Below, in pieces: positions 61,215 to 64,000 of a stretch of DNA of 64,000 nucleotides (its first letter is position 1; each line of letters starts with the position of its first letter). Source of the DNA: Nostocoides sp. F2B08 (GTDB lineage: Bacteria; Actinomycetota; Actinomycetes; Actinomycetales; Dermatophilaceae); contig NZ_WESE01000009.1 in the NCBI RefSeq assembly GCF_009184895.1, positions 1 through 64,000 of the forward strand, read 5' to 3'. The position numbers and the translations under genes were made by a program. The notes under the pieces are model-generated. The model made no database searches and was not told the DNA's origin. It saw only the letters and a list, made by a program, of their open reading frames with translations.

Positions 61215-62888
61215 TCGGCGTCCTCCTCGACCCCACGGGGGACGAGCGGGAGGGGCGACTCGCCGATCGGCAGGTCCTGGCGGCGCGGGAGGGTGAGCCG
61301 GAAGCGGGCCCCCTCCCCCGGCATACCCCAGGCCTGCAGCCAGCCGTGGTGCAGGTGGGCGTCCTCGAGCGAGATGGCCAGCCCGAGGCCGGTGCCGCCG
61401 GTGTGGCGGGCGCGGGCGGGGTCGGCCCGCCAGAACCGGTTGAAGACCAGCCCGGCCTCGCCGGGGCGCAGGCCGACGCCGTGGTCCTCGACGAGGACGG
61501 CGACGGCGGTCTCGTTGCCCTCGACGGCGATGCAGATCGGCCGGCCCTCGCCGTGCTCCACGGCGTTGACGACGAGGTTGCGGATGATCCGCTCGACGCG
61601 GCGCGGGTCGACGTCAGCCTCAGCGTCGCCGGTGGCGCGTTCGAGGATCAGCGCGCTCCCCCGCCGCTCCGCGAGCGGGCGGGCCCCGAGGACGACCCGG
61701 TCGACGAGCTCCTCGAGGTCGACCGGCTCGGTGTCGAGCGCGGCGAAGCCGGCGTCGAAGCGGCTGATCTCGAGCAGGTCGGCGAGCAGCTCCTCGAAGC
61801 GGTCGAGCTCGCCGCTCAGCAGCTCGGCGGAGCGGGCGACGGGGACGGTGAACTCCTGGCGGGAGTCGTGGATGAGGTCGGCGGCCATCCGCACGGTCGT
61901 CAGGGGCGTGCGCAGCTCGTGGGAGACGTCGGAGACGAAGCGCTGCTGGACCCGCGAGAGCGCCTCGAGCTGGCGGATCTGGGTCTGCAGGCTGTCGGCC
62001 ATCGAGTTGAACGAGGTCGCGAGGCGGGCGAGGTCGTCCTCGCCGCTGACCGGCATGCGCTCGCCGAGATCGCCGGCCTCGAGCCGCTGCGCAACCGAGG
62101 CGGCTCGGCGGACCGGGGTGACGGCCTGGCGGGCGACGAGCCAGGCGATGGCGCCGATGAGGAAGATCAGGGCGATGCCGCCGATGAGGAGCGAGTTGGA
62201 GATGAGCCGGAGAGTGGCCTGTTCCTGGTACATCGGGGTGATGTAGTAGAGTGGCCTGTTCCTGGTACATCGGGGTGATGTAGTACAGGTCGTAGGGTCC
62301 GGCGACGGGCACGTCGATCTGCGATCCGACGACGACGGCCGGCACCTGCTCGCCGTCGATGGTCACCTGGGTGAGCTGCGTCTGCTGGCGGGTCGGGTCG
62401 TCCGCGACGGACTCGCGCAGGGCGTCGCTGACGGCGGACAGGCCGACCGCGCCGGCGGAGACGGTCGGCAGGACGGTCGTGGCGGTGTTGTTCTGGGCGC
62501 GGGTGAAGACGACCGAGAGCGACTGGTCGTTGCCGGGCGGGGCGAGGGAGTTGACCAGGTCGAAGGCCTGCTGGCTCTGCGCGTCGCCTTCGCGGGGCGC
62601 GGCGGCGTCGACGCTCCCCTGGGCTTGGGCGGTCAGGGACAGCGCCTGCTGCTGGGATCGCTCGACCCGGTCGTCCTCGAGGCCGTCGGCGATCGCGGAG
62701 TACAGATAGGTGCCGATCATGCCGATGACGAGCAGGCCGAGCAGCATCGTCGAGACGACGATGCGGAACTGGAGGGAGGACCGCCAGACGCCGGTCAGCC
62801 GGCGCAGACCCTGGCGGACGGTATGCGACGCTCGCCTCGCGAGCACCGTCACCCGGTCAGACAGATCCGGCTTTGTATCCGACACCAC
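61211..62888 (-). pseudogene. mtrB: MtrB sensor histidine kinase, frameshifted by a 37-bp duplication
   Basis: The N-terminal part from GTG 62888 (or 62885) has a membrane helix (VVSTMLLGLLVIGMIGTYLY) and an extracellular region ending YDLYYITPMYQEQATL. The C-terminal part (to 61211) has a membrane helix (LLIGGIALIFLIGAIAWLV), HAMP, HisKA with phospho-acceptor His in QRFVSDVSHELRTPLTTV and HATPase (DHGVGLRPGEAG). They lie in different frames because of an exact 37-bp tandem duplication at 62211-62284; removal of one copy would restore one frame of about 547 codons. As it stands the kinase is cut after the extracellular domain. MtrB normally phosphorylates MtrA. Confidence 0.88.
62211..62284. 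repeat. exact 37-bp tandem duplication inside mtrB
   Basis: Bases 62211-62247 and 62248-62284 are identical (AGAGTGGCCTGTTCCTGGTA and 17 more). Being 37 bp long, the extra copy shifts the frame by one base. Confidence 0.92.
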
Positions 62889-63534
62889 GAACCGTCACGA
62901 CGATCTGGGGGTTCTCGGGATCGTGCTCGATCTTGCTGCGCAGCCGCTGGACGTGGACGTTGACGAGGCGGGTGTCGCCGGCGTGCCGGTATCCCCAGAC
63001 CTGCTCGAGGAGGGTCTCGCGGGAGAACACCTGACGGGGCTTGCGGGCCAGGGCCACGAGGAGGTCGAACTCGAGCGGGGTGAGCGAGACCGGCTTGCCG
63101 TCACGCGCGACTGAGTGGCCACCGACGTCGATGGTCAGGTCGCCGATCTCGAGCTGCTCGGGCTCGGGCTCGTCGCCGCGGCGCAGCCGGGCCCGGATCC
63201 GGGCGATGAGCTCCTGCGGCTTGAAGGGCTTGACGATGTAGTCGTCGGCGCCGCTCTCGAGGCCGACGACGACGTCGTGGGTGTCGGTGCGGGCGGTGAG
63301 CATGACGATCGGGACGCCGGACTCAGCGCGGATACGCCGGCAGATCTCCATGCCGTCCATCCCGGGCAGCATGACGTCGAGCAGGACGAGGTCGGGGCGC
63401 GTGGTCCGGAAGGCGCCGACCGCCTCCGACCCGTCGGCGACGTGCGAGACGTCCAGGCCCTCGTTGCGCAGGACGATGCTCAGCATCTCCGCGAGCGAGG
63501 AGTCGTCGTCGACGATGAGAACGCGACCCTTCAC
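62857..63534 (-). CDS. mtrA: MtrA response regulator (OmpR family)
   Basis: The protein has 225 residues from GTG 63534. The receiver domain is VLIVDDDSSLAEMLSIVL with phospho-acceptor Asp in LVLLDVMLPGMDGMEI; the winged-helix output domain is LTPLEFDLLVALA to NVHVQRLRSKIE. MtrA is an essential regulator of cell division and cell-wall genes in Actinobacteria. The gene overlaps the mtrB start by about 30 nt. The receiver and DNA-binding domains are intact although its kinase gene is frameshifted. Confidence 0.95.
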   Translation of the reverse strand: MKGRVLIVDDDSSLAEMLSIVLRNEGLDVSHVADGSEAVGAFRTTRPDLVLLDVMLPGMDGMEICRRIRAESGVPIVMLTARTDTHDVVVGLESGADDYIVKPFKPQELIARIRARLRRGDEPEPEQLEIGDLTIDVGGHSVARDGKPVSLTPLEFDLLVALARKPRQVFSRETLLEQVWGYRHAGDTRLVNVHVQRLRSKIEHDPENPQIVVTVRGVGYKAGSV

Positions 63535-63727
63535 GGTGTATCCATCCTTCCCATGTTCTTGCACAGCCGGTCCAAGTCGGCAGGCTCGTGCACCCCCGAT
63601 CATCACATACGGTTGCGGGCCCGAGGAGTTCCCGAGACCCGTCGGGGCATCAGCAGTTCGGCTCTATTCCGGCGCGCCGGAGCACTCTGGCGAGGACAAA
63701 CTCAACTAGGCACTACAGACTGGAGCG

Positions 63728-64000
63728 ATGGAAGGCGCGTTTTGGTTCCGGCCGCACCGGATGCCCGGATTCGGGCTCGTCCTCCGGCTGAGCCTCTCGC
63801 TCGCCGCCGTCGGCATCGCGTTCCTCAGCGGCGACTTCTTCGACATCCTCCCGTGGGCGCTCGCCGTGACCGCACTCGACGGGATGTCGATGATGGTCCG
63901 GTACTGGCGACCCGAGGACGCTCGGATCTGGATGCCGGTCGCCACGGTCTTCCTCACCGCACTGAGCATGACCGGTTTGCAGGTCGTCGGCTCCGAGGCG
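63728..64000 (+). CDS. membrane protein, 3' end outside the window
   Basis: ATG 63728 with GGAG just upstream opens a frame to the right edge (91 residues seen). Three hydrophobic segments are visible (LVLRLSLSLAAVGIAFLSG; ILPWALAVTALDGMSMM; VATVFLTALSMTGLQVV). I do not recognise a family. It is transcribed divergently from mtrA across about 190 bp that hold no gene. Confidence 0.6.
   Translation, partial: MEGAFWFRPHRMPGFGLVLRLSLSLAAVGIAFLSGDFFDILPWALAVTALDGMSMMVRYWRPEDARIWMPVATVFLTALSMTGLQVVGSEA

Overview
This window is very GC-rich bacterial DNA, about 70% G+C by eye. It carries genes typical of Actinobacteria: WhiB1, the PdtaS sensor kinase, a large NAD-specific glutamate dehydrogenase, SecA1 with the neighbouring Rv3235-like and Hpf genes, and the MtrA-MtrB-LpqB set. 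The order Rv3235-like .. secA .. hpf .. comF-like .. lpqB .. mtrB .. mtrA follows the mycobacterial chromosome. I read the host as a Micrococcales-like actinobacterium, perhaps Intrasporangiaceae; the family is inference only. Many genes start 6-10 nt after a TANNNT -10 element, so leaderless transcription is common. Many gene pairs overlap by GTGA or ATGA, which suggests coupled translation.

Bases 1-8413 are accessory DNA. They hold the remains of three tandem paralogues of one large protein: a trypsin-like serine protease, then a P-loop NTPase, then a long array of 35-residue Sel1-type repeats. Copy 1 runs off the left edge and only its repeat tail is visible. Copy 2 is nearly complete but is split by an IS110-family element at about 1019-2531; its first 17 codons lie at 969-1019. 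Copy 3 has lost its protease and NTPase region next to an IS3-family element (about 5100-6456), and its repeat array carries two compensating frameshifts. A graveyard of transposase fragments follows, and its right edge cuts off the 3' end of tadC. The protease-NTPase-Sel1 array is the best candidate here for a poorly described conflict or defence system; that role is inferred from architecture and context.

Bases 8.4-21.9 kb hold Tad/Flp pilus motor genes (truncated tadC, tadB, tadA) facing left. Facing right are an EF-G-like GTPase, an EssC/EccC-like FHA-FtsK ATPase, and an ABC exporter followed by a DesK/DesR-like two-component pair. Bases 21.9-39.9 kb carry whiB1, pdtaS, gdh, a small unknown gene pair, a DUF2505 gene, pruA, a wax-ester-synthase-like acyltransferase, a second pair of Tad genes (CpaE/TadZ-like and CpaB/RcpC-like), an excisionase-type HTH protein, a LysM protein, an Rv3235-like gene and a metallo-beta-lactamase-fold hydrolase.

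Bases 39.9-49.1 kb hold a 1250-residue protein laid out like animal soluble adenylyl cyclase (two cyclase domains, AAA NTPase, TPR). Nearby are a secreted protein, an MFS transporter fused to a cyclic-nucleotide-binding domain, and a DUF222/HNH nuclease. Bases 49.2-64 kb carry secA, a tandem GNAT acetyltransferase, a Tat-exported spermidine-dehydrogenase-like flavoprotein, an hpf-response regulator-YcaQ operon, a comF-like gene, and lpqB-mtrB-mtrA. mtrB is frameshifted by an exact 37-bp tandem duplication. I saw no tRNA, rRNA or CRISPR array.
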